Positions 56,798 to 63,778 of a stretch of 64,000 nucleotides of DNA are shown here, one piece after another. The stretch lies in the NCBI GenBank assembly GCA_035561515.1, contig DATMXP010000020.1, forward strand, positions 1 to 64,000, given 5' to 3'. The DNA comes from Terriglobales bacterium. Lineage in GTDB: Bacteria > Acidobacteriota > Terriglobia > Terriglobales > Acidobacteriaceae. Numbering within the stretch: the stretch's first letter is position 1; the number at the start of each line of letters is the position of its first letter. The notes beneath the pieces were generated by a model that saw only the letters and a program-made list of their open reading frames with translations, was not told the DNA's origin and did not search any database. Both the position numbers and the translations under genes were made by a program.

Positions 56798-57351
56798 ATT
56801 CCTTCCTTCGGATTCAACCCTCCGGATTCGTCTGACCGAAACAGCGACACAGACACCGGACTCTGTTCGTTGCCGGGAACCGGCGCTCCGTCTTTTAGGT
56901 GACGCAGGTCCTCCATCGGCATTGAATACTCTTCATAGGATTCGGAACGCTGTGGCCGCCCCTCAACAAGGTTTTTTAACTCATGCATTGGCATGTCCTT
57001 TAAATCATCGTGCTCGGCAACCTGCGGACGGCCTTCTGCGACGTTCTTCAATTGTTCAAGTGGCATGGTGTTCGGGTTGGTATCAAGTACAGGCGCGTTA
57101 GGCGTGTAGCGGTTCTGGTATCTCGCCAGCGCATGAGCCGTGATCAACTCATCTACAGTCGGCGTTTCGCGCGTGAGGTAGTTAGCGAGTGCCCGTGCGT
57201 TCTCCGGGGTATCGGCATAATCGGGACACAACTGCCGAAACTCCGCAAACGTCTGCTTAAGTTGCTGCTGAACTGGCGACATCTGCGGGGGTTCTTGTGC
57301 CTGCTGCATCGCTTTTTTTAACTCGGCTAGCGGCATTCTGTGCGGGTCCAT
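56794..57351 (-). CDS. Phage-like protein with MPxxELK motifs and 24-residue repeats
   Basis: A 185-residue protein. It starts with MPLAELK (6-12), then has a helical domain (about 35-80) similar to one in the next gene, then three 24-residue repeats beginning MPLEQLK (96), MPMHELK (120) and MPMEDLR (144), two with GRPQ after them. No transmembrane helix. It overlaps its upstream neighbour by 1 bp (TAATG) and the downstream gene by 4 bp. Function is unknown; a virion or scaffold-associated role is inferred from the operon. Confidence 0.78.
   Translation of the reverse strand: MDPHRMPLAELKKAMQQAQEPPQMSPVQQQLKQTFAEFRQLCPDYADTPENARALANYLTRETPTVDELITAHALARYQNRYTPNAPVLDTNPNTMPLEQLKNVAEGRPQVAEHDDLKDMPMHELKNLVEGRPQRSESYEEYSMPMEDLRHLKDGAPVPGNEQSPVSVSLFRSDESGGLNPKEGI
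56851..57066 (-). repeat. Three tandem 24-residue protein repeats
   Basis: Codons 96-167 of the preceding protein form three repeats of exactly 24 codons, each opening with M-P-[LM]-x-x-L-[KR]. The first two also share VEG/AEG-RPQ after the opening. The third is diverged after the first 14 residues. Confidence 0.8.
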
Positions 57352-58238
57352 TAGTAGCCTCCCCGCTGTACTGCCTGACGGAGTTCATTTATGGGCATCT
57401 TCCATGCATCCGGTTCGCTCGCAGTCGGCGACATGTTGCTAGGCATAACCGGCGGTGCGGGCCGAGGTGGAAGAGGATCGACTCGCGGTGCGGGTTGTGC
57501 TTCTCCGGTGTAAACAGCTAACGCCCATGCATTCAGCAAGTCTTGCGAAGTAGGCAAACTGTTCGGCTGCGGATTCAGGTACTTGAGAACCGCCTGCATG
57601 TTCTGCGGTGTTTCCATGTAGTCCTGACATGAGCGCTGAAAGTCCAGATAGGTCGTCTCGAGTTGAAAATTGCGCGTGACCGTTTGAATGTCGTTAATGA
57701 CGTTGGGTAGCGCATCAACAGGAACGTTAAGTACCTGCGCTAATGCCTGCTCCCCGACGTTCTTTGCAACTTCCGGCGTGAACTGCGACGAGAAGAAATC
57801 CTGAGAGAATTCCTGTGCGAGCTGGTGTTCCTGCTCTGGCGTAAGTTCGGGCGCGAAAACGGGCTGCTGTGGCATTGACGGAGAGGGTAGGTTGATGTCG
57901 CCCTTCTTCCATGCCTCATACTTATTCTTGAATTCGTTCAGTTGTCGAATGTATCGCGACTGATGCGCCTTGCTTTCCGCAAGCCGCCCCCATGCTTCGG
58001 ATTCGGATTTTCCCTTGTAGACCTCTCCTGTTTCGAGATGGATCTGAACTCCATCCGGGCCGTTCTTTACTTCGTAAACTGGCTTCGCCTCTTGTGGAGT
58101 TTCCGGCGCCTCAAGGACGGCCCGATTTGCGGCAAACGCTGCGCTCTTCAGTTCGTCCATCGGCATCGCGAATGCTGCCGTGTGTTCTTCTTGCGTTACA
58201 GAATTCTGAATCTCGGGAGTCGTTGGCGTTGTACTCAC
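57351..58238 (-). CDS. Phage-like protein, paralogue of its downstream neighbour
   Basis: A 295-residue protein with MPMDELK (25-31) near the N-terminus and MPINELR (281-287) at the C-terminus. A central part has VQIHLETGEVYKGKSESEAW and KAHQSRYIRQL, a pattern common in phage proteins of unknown role. Residues about 197-245 (F-x-x-x-C-x-DY-x-x-TP-x-N) match residues 35-80 of the next protein, so the two share a duplicated domain. Start overlaps the upstream stop by 4 bp. Confidence 0.78.
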   Translation of the reverse strand: MSTTPTTPEIQNSVTQEEHTAAFAMPMDELKSAAFAANRAVLEAPETPQEAKPVYEVKNGPDGVQIHLETGEVYKGKSESEAWGRLAESKAHQSRYIRQLNEFKNKYEAWKKGDINLPSPSMPQQPVFAPELTPEQEHQLAQEFSQDFFSSQFTPEVAKNVGEQALAQVLNVPVDALPNVINDIQTVTRNFQLETTYLDFQRSCQDYMETPQNMQAVLKYLNPQPNSLPTSQDLLNAWALAVYTGEAQPAPRVDPLPPRPAPPVMPSNMSPTASEPDAWKMPINELRQAVQRGGY

Positions 58239-59782
58239 TGGTTGTCCTCGCTGTTTGCAGCCGCCCCGAGCGAATTCACATAGAACTGGACGCGGGCTGC
58301 TGCCTGCTTTCTGTTAAGCGCCCCTTTCGAGGCAAGGTGTAGGTTGATTGCGATCTTCGATTTGATGGACGGATGATCAAGAACGGCCTTCATTACGCCA
58401 GCAACCGCAGCGGCCTTGTTGCTTCCGGTGATTGCCTTTCCGGCTGTCGCGGACATCGCGGTTCCGAGGCTTACTTTCTGGTGATTTGTCACGCGCTGAA
58501 CCGCCCGCTCTAACTCAGGTTCGAGGTTGAGCAGTGCCGATTCCCGCGCATTCAGTGGGTCTATCTCGGGAAATGCCTGCGAAAGTTCTTCGCGGATTCC
58601 TCGAGCTATGGCTTTCTGCGATTCTTTGGCTGCTGTGCTTAGATCGCCGTATTCATCGGCAAGCTTGCGATAGGTTCCCTGCTTGATGCGCTGTGCTTCC
58701 ATTGCTGGCATGTTCTGCACGGTACGAACTTCGCCAGGTCCTGCGGGTGCAAAGCCTCCACCTTCGTCGGCAAGCCGAATTTTTGTGTAAGGCTGAACTT
58801 GTGTGTGCTGGTTGAGAAATTCCCGTTTCGATGATGCAAGCGCATTTAAGTCTGCCTCTGGGTTCGCCTGTTCACGGAATCGGGGGTTCAGATCGTCCAC
58901 TCGGGAAGCGACTCTCTTCGTGTTGACTTCAACGCCTGCGGTATTTCCTTCCTGAAGCCGAGCAGTCACTTTGCTGTTCAGGTCATCCACTAAACTCCAC
59001 AAGCGTTCGACGCCAGCCGCCGAAATTGGAATCTCGTTAGTTAGCCCGGTGCGCACCATCGCCTGTGTCTCTGGAATCGACAGCGACGTTGAAGGTTTCA
59101 GAGAACTTTTGTAGAGGTTCTCCGCAGCCGGTTGGAGCCGGTTCGAAATCACTTTGGGTAAGTCAATCCCTACCTGTGTTCTCGGACTGGCTCCACCAGC
59201 CACCGCACCAGCCACCGCCGAACCTGCTAGTAACGCATTCTGGATGTTCTCGGCGCTCGGTTCGTTGATGGCCCGCCGAATCAAGCCGGGGCCTTCCGTA
59301 CCGATGCCGGTTAAATCTGCCGTTCCTTGTGTGGCGAAATAAGCTGCTGGAATCGTTGGGTTAATCGCACCAGCCGCAACCGCAGCCGCCGTCTTAGGGT
59401 CCATGAGCGCCAGCGCTGCCTTATCAACCGCAGCCGCCGTTTCCGGCACAGCCGACAAAACGCCATGACCGAAGCGCTTGAGATACGTTGCGCCCTTCGC
59501 TAATGCTCCCTGCGCTTTGGCCGTCATCTGCTCGCCTTCCGGCCCGCGATACAGGTTCTGTTGACGTTGCGCTTCGCCCTGTAGGTCAGTGATGCGCTTT
59601 TGGAGGTATCCTGTCGGGTCACCGAGTAGAGACGGCCCCTCGCCTGCGTTCTCCCGCTCAAACTCAGTTGGTTGACTGTTCAAGAGCAGGCTGATTTTCC
59701 GCAAACGAGGGTCGCTCGCCGGCAGACTCTGCGCGATCTGTTGAAGATCCTGAATGTCCTGTGCCGACAATGCCTCTGGCAT
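58235..59782 (-). CDS. Phage-like internal or ejection-type protein
   Basis: A 515-residue protein rich in Ala, Gln and Glu, largely helical, with a hydrophobic Ala-rich middle (about 105-185; AAAVAAGAINPTIPAAYFA and LLAGSAVAGAVAGGA). Long, Ala-rich, helical proteins of this kind are often phage internal virion or DNA-ejection proteins. The last residues end in a Gln/Glu tail. It abuts the upstream gene with no gap and overlaps the downstream one by 4 bp. No hallmark enzyme motif is seen. Confidence 0.75.
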   Translation of the reverse strand: MPEALSAQDIQDLQQIAQSLPASDPRLRKISLLLNSQPTEFERENAGEGPSLLGDPTGYLQKRITDLQGEAQRQQNLYRGPEGEQMTAKAQGALAKGATYLKRFGHGVLSAVPETAAAVDKAALALMDPKTAAAVAAGAINPTIPAAYFATQGTADLTGIGTEGPGLIRRAINEPSAENIQNALLAGSAVAGAVAGGASPRTQVGIDLPKVISNRLQPAAENLYKSSLKPSTSLSIPETQAMVRTGLTNEIPISAAGVERLWSLVDDLNSKVTARLQEGNTAGVEVNTKRVASRVDDLNPRFREQANPEADLNALASSKREFLNQHTQVQPYTKIRLADEGGGFAPAGPGEVRTVQNMPAMEAQRIKQGTYRKLADEYGDLSTAAKESQKAIARGIREELSQAFPEIDPLNARESALLNLEPELERAVQRVTNHQKVSLGTAMSATAGKAITGSNKAAAVAGVMKAVLDHPSIKSKIAINLHLASKGALNRKQAAARVQFYVNSLGAAANSEDNQ

Positions 59783-61192
59783 TTACTTAACTCCTATAAT
59801 CCGGTTCGTCTTGGGGTCACGGATGATCTCCACACCGCCCGCCGGAGATTCGTTCCAGAGGCCGTCATACAGTTGGGAGTAATCCGTCAAATACTCCGCG
59901 CCGTCCGAGTTGCCGGTAATCTTGTTAATGCGTCGTGCGAAATCGGAGTGCATCCTTTTCGCCTGACTGCGGGAAATGGATAGCTTCTGGTCAAGAATGC
60001 GGAGAAAGTCCTGCTTTACATTGTCGGGAAGGAAACCGCCTTCCGGCCTCAGATAGCCATTGAACTTCGCCAGAGCACCGGCAAAAATGTTGCCCGACTT
60101 GGATGCCGTATCGTACTCGGACTCACGCACTACCGAAGTCGGGTCCAGGCCCTTCATAAACTCGTACACAACCGCCAGATCGCCGGGGCCGCCTACCTTA
60201 CCCGTGACAACCTGCCTAACGGTCTGTGCCTTGTTAACCTGCTCGTTGTACGCCTTGATTACAGGGTTCGAGTCGAACTGTGTGGCGAGCGTGTTGACCT
60301 TCGCAAGTTGCGTCGGAGTGAGTCCTTCGTTGTTTGCGGACTGTCTGAGGTTGAACGATGTGGCTACATTGAGCGTTTTCTGCTTCTCATAAGCCTTCAT
60401 CCATGACTCTTCGGCCTTACTGACACCTTCACCCCGAAGTTTCTTGGCATACAAATCGAGATACTGCTGGTCAAGCTGGCCCGCTGTCGGCGCTTTATCT
60501 TTCACCGCATTGCGGACGGAGATGAGTTGCTGAACCGATTCGTCCTGATTTGGATCACGGCCCGCCTTCATCGCGACTTTCGCTAAACGGGTAATCTCCT
60601 GGTCAAGGGTTTCACCACGGTCCTGAGAATTGATAAGCGCTGTCAGAGAATTAGCCGAAATGTTTCGACCCGCCAATTCGGGGTAGCCAACCGAATGCGC
60701 AAGCGCAACGGGAATCGGTATAAAACCGCCAGTCACCCTGTATTGGTCGTTTAGCTCTTTCTGGTGAGCAAGTGTGCCGAGCATGATATTTCCGTCGTTG
60801 TCATACATCGGCTTTCCGTTGGCGGGATCAATCAGCATCGTCGGCTTGCTCTGCTGACGTTCCGCCTCGCTTTGTGCGTTGTAATACTCGGTTCGCGCCT
60901 TGCGTTCGGCTTGCTGGGTTTCGTTCTCGATTCCAGCATGGGCCATCATCGCTTGCCCTGCACCGACTCTGAAGCTATTGAAGATGTCACGGAGAGCGGT
61001 GCGGAGGGTTTGTTTGGTTGGCGGGTCGGGAACAATCTGACCCGTAGCCGAGGAGATATCGGAACCGGGAGTGTAGGTCGGCGCTAAACCATTACGTCCG
61101 ATGTACTCCGCTGATTCGTCTATCGACTGAAAGCGAGTCGGGTCCTCTGTGTCCTGTGCAACAAGGCTGGCAATCGTCGGAATTGCGCTCAT
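59783..61192 (-). CDS. Phage-like virion-associated protein
   Basis: A 469-residue protein. The segment NTLATQFDSNPVIKAYNEQ ... GGPGDLAVVYEFMKGLDPTSVVRESEY ... SGNIF is a pattern I recognise from uncharacterised proteins in tailed-phage structural modules. The middle is helical and Gln/Lys-rich, with a possible KPMYDNDGNI loop. Its ATG overlaps the Arc-like gene stop (TAATG). It is the first large gene of the operon. Role in the virion is inferred, not shown. Confidence 0.82.
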   Translation of the reverse strand: MSAIPTIASLVAQDTEDPTRFQSIDESAEYIGRNGLAPTYTPGSDISSATGQIVPDPPTKQTLRTALRDIFNSFRVGAGQAMMAHAGIENETQQAERKARTEYYNAQSEAERQQSKPTMLIDPANGKPMYDNDGNIMLGTLAHQKELNDQYRVTGGFIPIPVALAHSVGYPELAGRNISANSLTALINSQDRGETLDQEITRLAKVAMKAGRDPNQDESVQQLISVRNAVKDKAPTAGQLDQQYLDLYAKKLRGEGVSKAEESWMKAYEKQKTLNVATSFNLRQSANNEGLTPTQLAKVNTLATQFDSNPVIKAYNEQVNKAQTVRQVVTGKVGGPGDLAVVYEFMKGLDPTSVVRESEYDTASKSGNIFAGALAKFNGYLRPEGGFLPDNVKQDFLRILDQKLSISRSQAKRMHSDFARRINKITGNSDGAEYLTDYSQLYDGLWNESPAGGVEIIRDPKTNRIIGVK

Positions 61193-61353
61193 TACGCCTC
61201 TCTCTCTTGCAGAACCTTCAGAAGTTCATTTTCTTTAAGGATCAACGCGATGGTCTCACCGATAGAACGGGATTCTGTTTCCGCACGTTCCTTTATCCGC
61301 TGATGGTCTTGCGGCGAGAGCTTTGCGATCAACTGTACCCGTGGGGTGCTCAT
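61192..61353 (-). CDS. Arc-like ribbon-helix-helix protein (53 aa)
   Basis: A 53-residue protein starting STPRVQLIAKLSPQDHQRIK and continuing ERAETESRSIGETIAL, the beta-strand/helix/helix layout of Arc/MetJ-type DNA-binding proteins. GGAAGG precedes the ATG at 61353. It is the first gene of the phage-like operon, with a near-consensus promoter 25 bp upstream and three direct TTAACTA repeats behind it. It probably controls its own operon. It overlaps the next gene by 1 bp. Confidence 0.8.
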   Translation of the reverse strand: MSTPRVQLIAKLSPQDHQRIKERAETESRSIGETIALILKENELLKVLQEREA

Positions 61354-61377
61354 ACTTTCGCCTTCCTTTCGCCATTA

Positions 61378-61406
61378 ATACTAAGCGAATAGAATGCGAA
61401 AGTCAA
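61378..61406 (-). promoter_or_regulatory. Strong sigma-70 promoter of the phage-like operon
   Basis: On the minus strand TTGACT (61406-61401), exactly 17 bp, and TAGTAT (61383-61378). Transcription would start near 61371, 18 bp before the Arc-like start codon. Confidence 0.82.
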
Positions 61407-61412
61407 CTTATA

Positions 61413-61443
61413 TTAACTAAATTTCATTAACTATGGTTAACTA
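61413..61443. repeat. Three direct TTAACTA repeats
   Basis: TTAACTA occurs at 61413-61419, 61427-61433 and 61437-61443, just upstream of the operon promoter. Spacings are 14 and 10 bp, near one helical turn for the last pair, as expected for a cooperative regulator site. Confidence 0.75.
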
Positions 61444-61692
61444 ACGGGAAGGGGCGTTTTTACTGATCTTGGCGAGCGTGGAGCCGTACACATTCACGGA
61501 GATAGGCGGGGGGTGACCCTGCCCCGCCCCTCGAATGGGTCCCATCCCGGATCTTTGGCCCCAGGACCATTCGTCCGGCGGTTCCGATGCCTCACAGGGC
61601 CAATGCTACCCCAGGGGGCATCTGTTAGCGGCAGGGGTGAGGCCCGCGCGTTTGGTTGTCAACCGGAAGTGCGGCTATAAGTGTCGCCTTAT
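61444..61692. other. Intergenic region of the element
   Basis: About 250 bp with strongly G/C-rich tracts (GGCGGGGGG, CCCCGCCCC) unlike the flanking AT-rich DNA. No gene with a good ribosome-binding site is seen. Possibly the regulated upstream part of the operon or a degraded gene. Confidence 0.4.
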
Positions 61693-61965
61693 CTACGGCC
61701 CGTTGCGAGCTGTCCGCACAATGTACGCTAGTTCGATGTGCTCCAGCACAATGGCCGCTAAGAGCTTGGACGCAAACCCCGTTTCTTTGTCGATACGGTC
61801 TTGTAGGTGAACTCGGCAAAGGTGCAGGTTGTTACCCGCACCAGTCGCATCGATGCCGATAACTGATTCAGCGCCACAGTCATCGCAGTTATGACGCTCG
61901 AAGTATCCAAACAGATCGGTGTTCCCCTTGCGCAGTCGAGTGATGTCACGCTCTAGAGGTTTCAT
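61693..61965 (-). CDS. Small protein with possible zinc site
   Basis: A 90-residue protein with CDDCGAES (27-34) and HLCRVHL later, a C-x-x-C ... H-x-C-x-x-H set that may bind zinc. The N-terminus is charged (KPLERDITRLRKG) and the C-terminus helical. The ribosome-binding site is weak. It resembles the small accessory genes of phages and mobile elements. Function unknown. Confidence 0.55.
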   Translation of the reverse strand: MKPLERDITRLRKGNTDLFGYFERHNCDDCGAESVIGIDATGAGNNLHLCRVHLQDRIDKETGFASKLLAAIVLEHIELAYIVRTARNGP

Positions 61966-62047
61966 GGCCGGAGAACTGTATCCCGAGCGCTAATCGTGTC
62001 GCAAGGTGGCTTGAACTATCGACGGGCGGGGCGCACAATAGGCCATA

Positions 62048-62224
62048 ATGGTGGATGAGGTTTCGTGGTGGGGCTGGCTAGTGACAACCGTTATAGCTTG
62101 GTTCGTCACGGTCATCATTGATTCCGACAAGAGTTTCTTTACGAAGGTTGGCGCAGGACTAGCGACCATCGTTCTCTTCGTAATCACCGTCGTGCGGCTT
62201 GTACGTTGGGCGTGGGAAGGCTAA
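62048..62224 (+). CDS. Small two-helix membrane protein (58 aa)
   Basis: A 58-residue frame from ATG 62048. Two hydrophobic helices are clear: WWGWLVTTVIAWFVTVII (7-24) and GAGLATIVLFVITVVRL (35-51), joined by a short charged loop (DSDKSFFTK), with a Trp/Arg-rich end. That layout fits a class II holin or another small phage membrane protein. The ribosome-binding site is weak. It is followed 9 bp later by a zinc-ribbon gene. Confidence 0.6.
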   Translation: MVDEVSWWGWLVTTVIAWFVTVIIDSDKSFFTKVGAGLATIVLFVITVVRLVRWAWEG

Positions 62225-62233
62225 GGGGCCGCT

Positions 62234-62413
62234 ATGCGTCGTAAGCACAACTCTCCCCCTGTCGAGCCGGTTACCTACTCATGCCCGAAGTGTGGGTATG
62301 CTATGCCGCCCTCCGAATTGGTTAGGAATAGCAACGGTGAGCCGATCTGTTGCGCGTGTGGGCAAGCATTCACCCCGAAGAGGCTTGTAACCGGCGAGGA
62401 CCATACGTCGTGA
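62234..62413 (+). CDS. Small zinc-ribbon protein (59 aa)
   Basis: A 59-residue protein from ATG 62234 (AAGGGG upstream) with CPKCG (17... region) and CCACG forming a four-Cys zinc ribbon, a GEPICCACGQAF second knuckle and a basic tail. Such small ribbons are common in phages and elements and may bind nucleic acid. It probably forms an operon with the 58-residue membrane protein, ending at a strong terminator. Confidence 0.72.
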   Translation: MRRKHNSPPVEPVTYSCPKCGYAMPPSELVRNSNGEPICCACGQAFTPKRLVTGEDHTS

Positions 62414-62457
62414 TACCATACCGCCTTCACGCAAACACAGATGCGTGACAGCGAATT

Positions 62458-62485
62458 GCCCCGCAGCTAAAAGCGGGGCGTTTTT
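62458..62485 (+). terminator. Intrinsic terminator
   Basis: A perfect 7-bp stem GCCCCGC / GCGGGGC with an 8-nt loop is followed by G and five T. It ends the small-gene operon 45 bp after the zinc-ribbon stop. Confidence 0.9.
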
Positions 62486-62666
62486 CTTGTTTGTGGGGTG
62501 ATTTCCCCTTTATAGCGCTGTCGTGCGCTCGCGAGCCGACACTTCCCTATTTCTCACCCCATCTAACAGCCAAACGCAACCTAATATTGCAATGGGCCTA
62601 TTCTCTTCCGTCGATAGTCACGATCACCCGTCAGAATCACCCCCTCTGATGTAGACCTGATGATAG

Positions 62667-62837
62667 GTGATGACAACTGCCCTGTTGGAACTGTCATCAC
62701 CGCGCGCGCGAACAGTGAACTTAAAGGAAACCCCGTGTGTATGAATAACTTACGGTTCAATTGTCATCACTTAGCATCACTCCATCATCAAGGCATCGTT
62801 TGTGATGTTCTCTCCCCCACGCGAGAGCGTGATGACA
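62667..62837. repeat. Four copies of a 9-bp TGTCATCAC repeat
   Basis: GTGATGACA or its complement TGTCATCAC occurs at 62667, 62692, 62762 and 62829 (9 bp each). The first two are part of a perfect 10-bp inverted repeat, GGTGATGACA / TGTCATCACC, 16 nt apart. The cluster lies in the 430-bp gap between two convergent genes, where no gene is seen. It could be a replication origin, a regulator-binding array or a recombination site. Confidence 0.75.
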
Positions 62838-62843
62838 GCAGTT

Positions 62844-63473
62844 TTAGTGCTTCTTCTTCCGTCCGCGTTGCGGCTTCCGTCGCCGTGCGTTCACTTCGTC
62901 GCGATGGTCTTCCACCCATTGACTCTGTTTTCGCGATCGCATCTCTTCGCCACAAGGTACGGAGCAATACTTGTCTCTGCTGAATGACTTCACGAAGTAC
63001 CGGGCACACTCTGGTTTCTCGCAACGGTGAAGCATCTTCCGTTTGTTCACGATGGTCAGTGCCATTACATCTAGCAGGTGTCGCGGTACCGGCTCCCACC
63101 TACCACGCTCGAAGTTTGTGCGAATAGTCGGCCTGTCGATTGGACCGCGTGACTCGAATATCTGATCCAGCGACTCGTTCACCGCCTCAACTTGTGACGG
63201 CGTGAGTCTTCCCCACGCATTTCGAAGCACAGTTGCCCAGGTTAAAACGTCTGCGATCTCGGTTTCAGGCTCCAAAGCGGCTGGCCTGGGTAACAGAGGG
63301 CCGTAGCGGGCAATGAATTGTTGCGCTTCCTTAAGAGCGGGCCACTGTTCCAGTGGCTTAATCGCGTTGAATGTTCCCGATTGCACTGGGAGGTTCACAA
63401 GGTCGGAGAGTATCTTCTCCCTTCCCCATCGGCTAATTGCTTTCGCGGTCTGCTGGTCCATAGTCCTCTGCAT
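62844..63473 (-). CDS. CGNR-like zinc-finger protein
   Basis: A 209-residue protein. The N-terminal ~130 residues are helical and resemble the ABATE-type module found in front of CGNR fingers. The C-terminal part has CEKPEC, then RYFVKSFSRDKYCSVPCG, a CGNR-type zinc finger (C-x4-C ... C-x3-C), and a very basic tail (RRRKPQRGRKKK). It likely binds DNA. It is divergent from the HTH gene at 63587, with palindromes between. Start ATG 63473; a second ATG 4 codons on is possible. Confidence 0.78.
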   Translation of the reverse strand: MQRTMDQQTAKAISRWGREKILSDLVNLPVQSGTFNAIKPLEQWPALKEAQQFIARYGPLLPRPAALEPETEIADVLTWATVLRNAWGRLTPSQVEAVNESLDQIFESRGPIDRPTIRTNFERGRWEPVPRHLLDVMALTIVNKRKMLHRCEKPECARYFVKSFSRDKYCSVPCGEEMRSRKQSQWVEDHRDEVNARRRKPQRGRKKKH

Positions 63474-63480
63474 GACAGTA

Positions 63481-63535
63481 GCGACATTGCTTAGTGACTA
63501 ACCATGTACATTGGTTGCGACATTAGCTATTGTCG
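63481..63535. promoter_or_regulatory. Divergent operator region
   Basis: GCGACATT occurs at 63481-63488 and 63517-63524, and AACCATGTACATTGGTT (63500-63516) is a near-perfect palindrome around TGTACA. CGACA/TGTCG also form an inverted pair at 63518-63535. These lie between the divergent zinc-finger and HTH genes and fit a switch region. GGAAGGAG precedes the HTH start. Confidence 0.6.
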
Positions 63536-63586
63536 TACTGTTGGTTATTTATATAGCACAACCGACGGGTGAATGGAAGGAGCAAC

Positions 63587-63778
63587 ATGCAGGAGACAGT
63601 CAGCACAGCCGAAGCCGCAACTATTCGCGGTGTTTCGCTGGTCGTGATCTACCGAGAAATCGCAACGAAAAAGCTCACCGCCATTCGAGCTGATGGGAAG
63701 TGGCGCATTCCGATGGAAGCGCTAAACCGCCGTATCGAGCAGGTAGCCGAATGGAAGAGGCTAGCGGGCAACCGGTAA
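63587..63778 (+). CDS. Excisionase/MerR-type small HTH protein
   Basis: A 63-residue protein from ATG 63587 (GGAAGGAG upstream). It has the helix-turn-helix pattern of excisionase-family proteins (STAEAATIRGVSLVVIYREI), followed by a wing with GKWRIPMEALNRRI. It probably controls excision or early genes of the element. Its stop overlaps the next start by 1 bp (TAATG). Confidence 0.82.
   Translation: MQETVSTAEAATIRGVSLVVIYREIATKKLTAIRADGKWRIPMEALNRRIEQVAEWKRLAGNR

Noticed and set aside
62660..62983. 107-codon plus-strand frame across the 9-bp repeats
   Set aside because: It overlaps the zinc-finger gene on the other strand and has no domain; the repeats are better read as non-coding.
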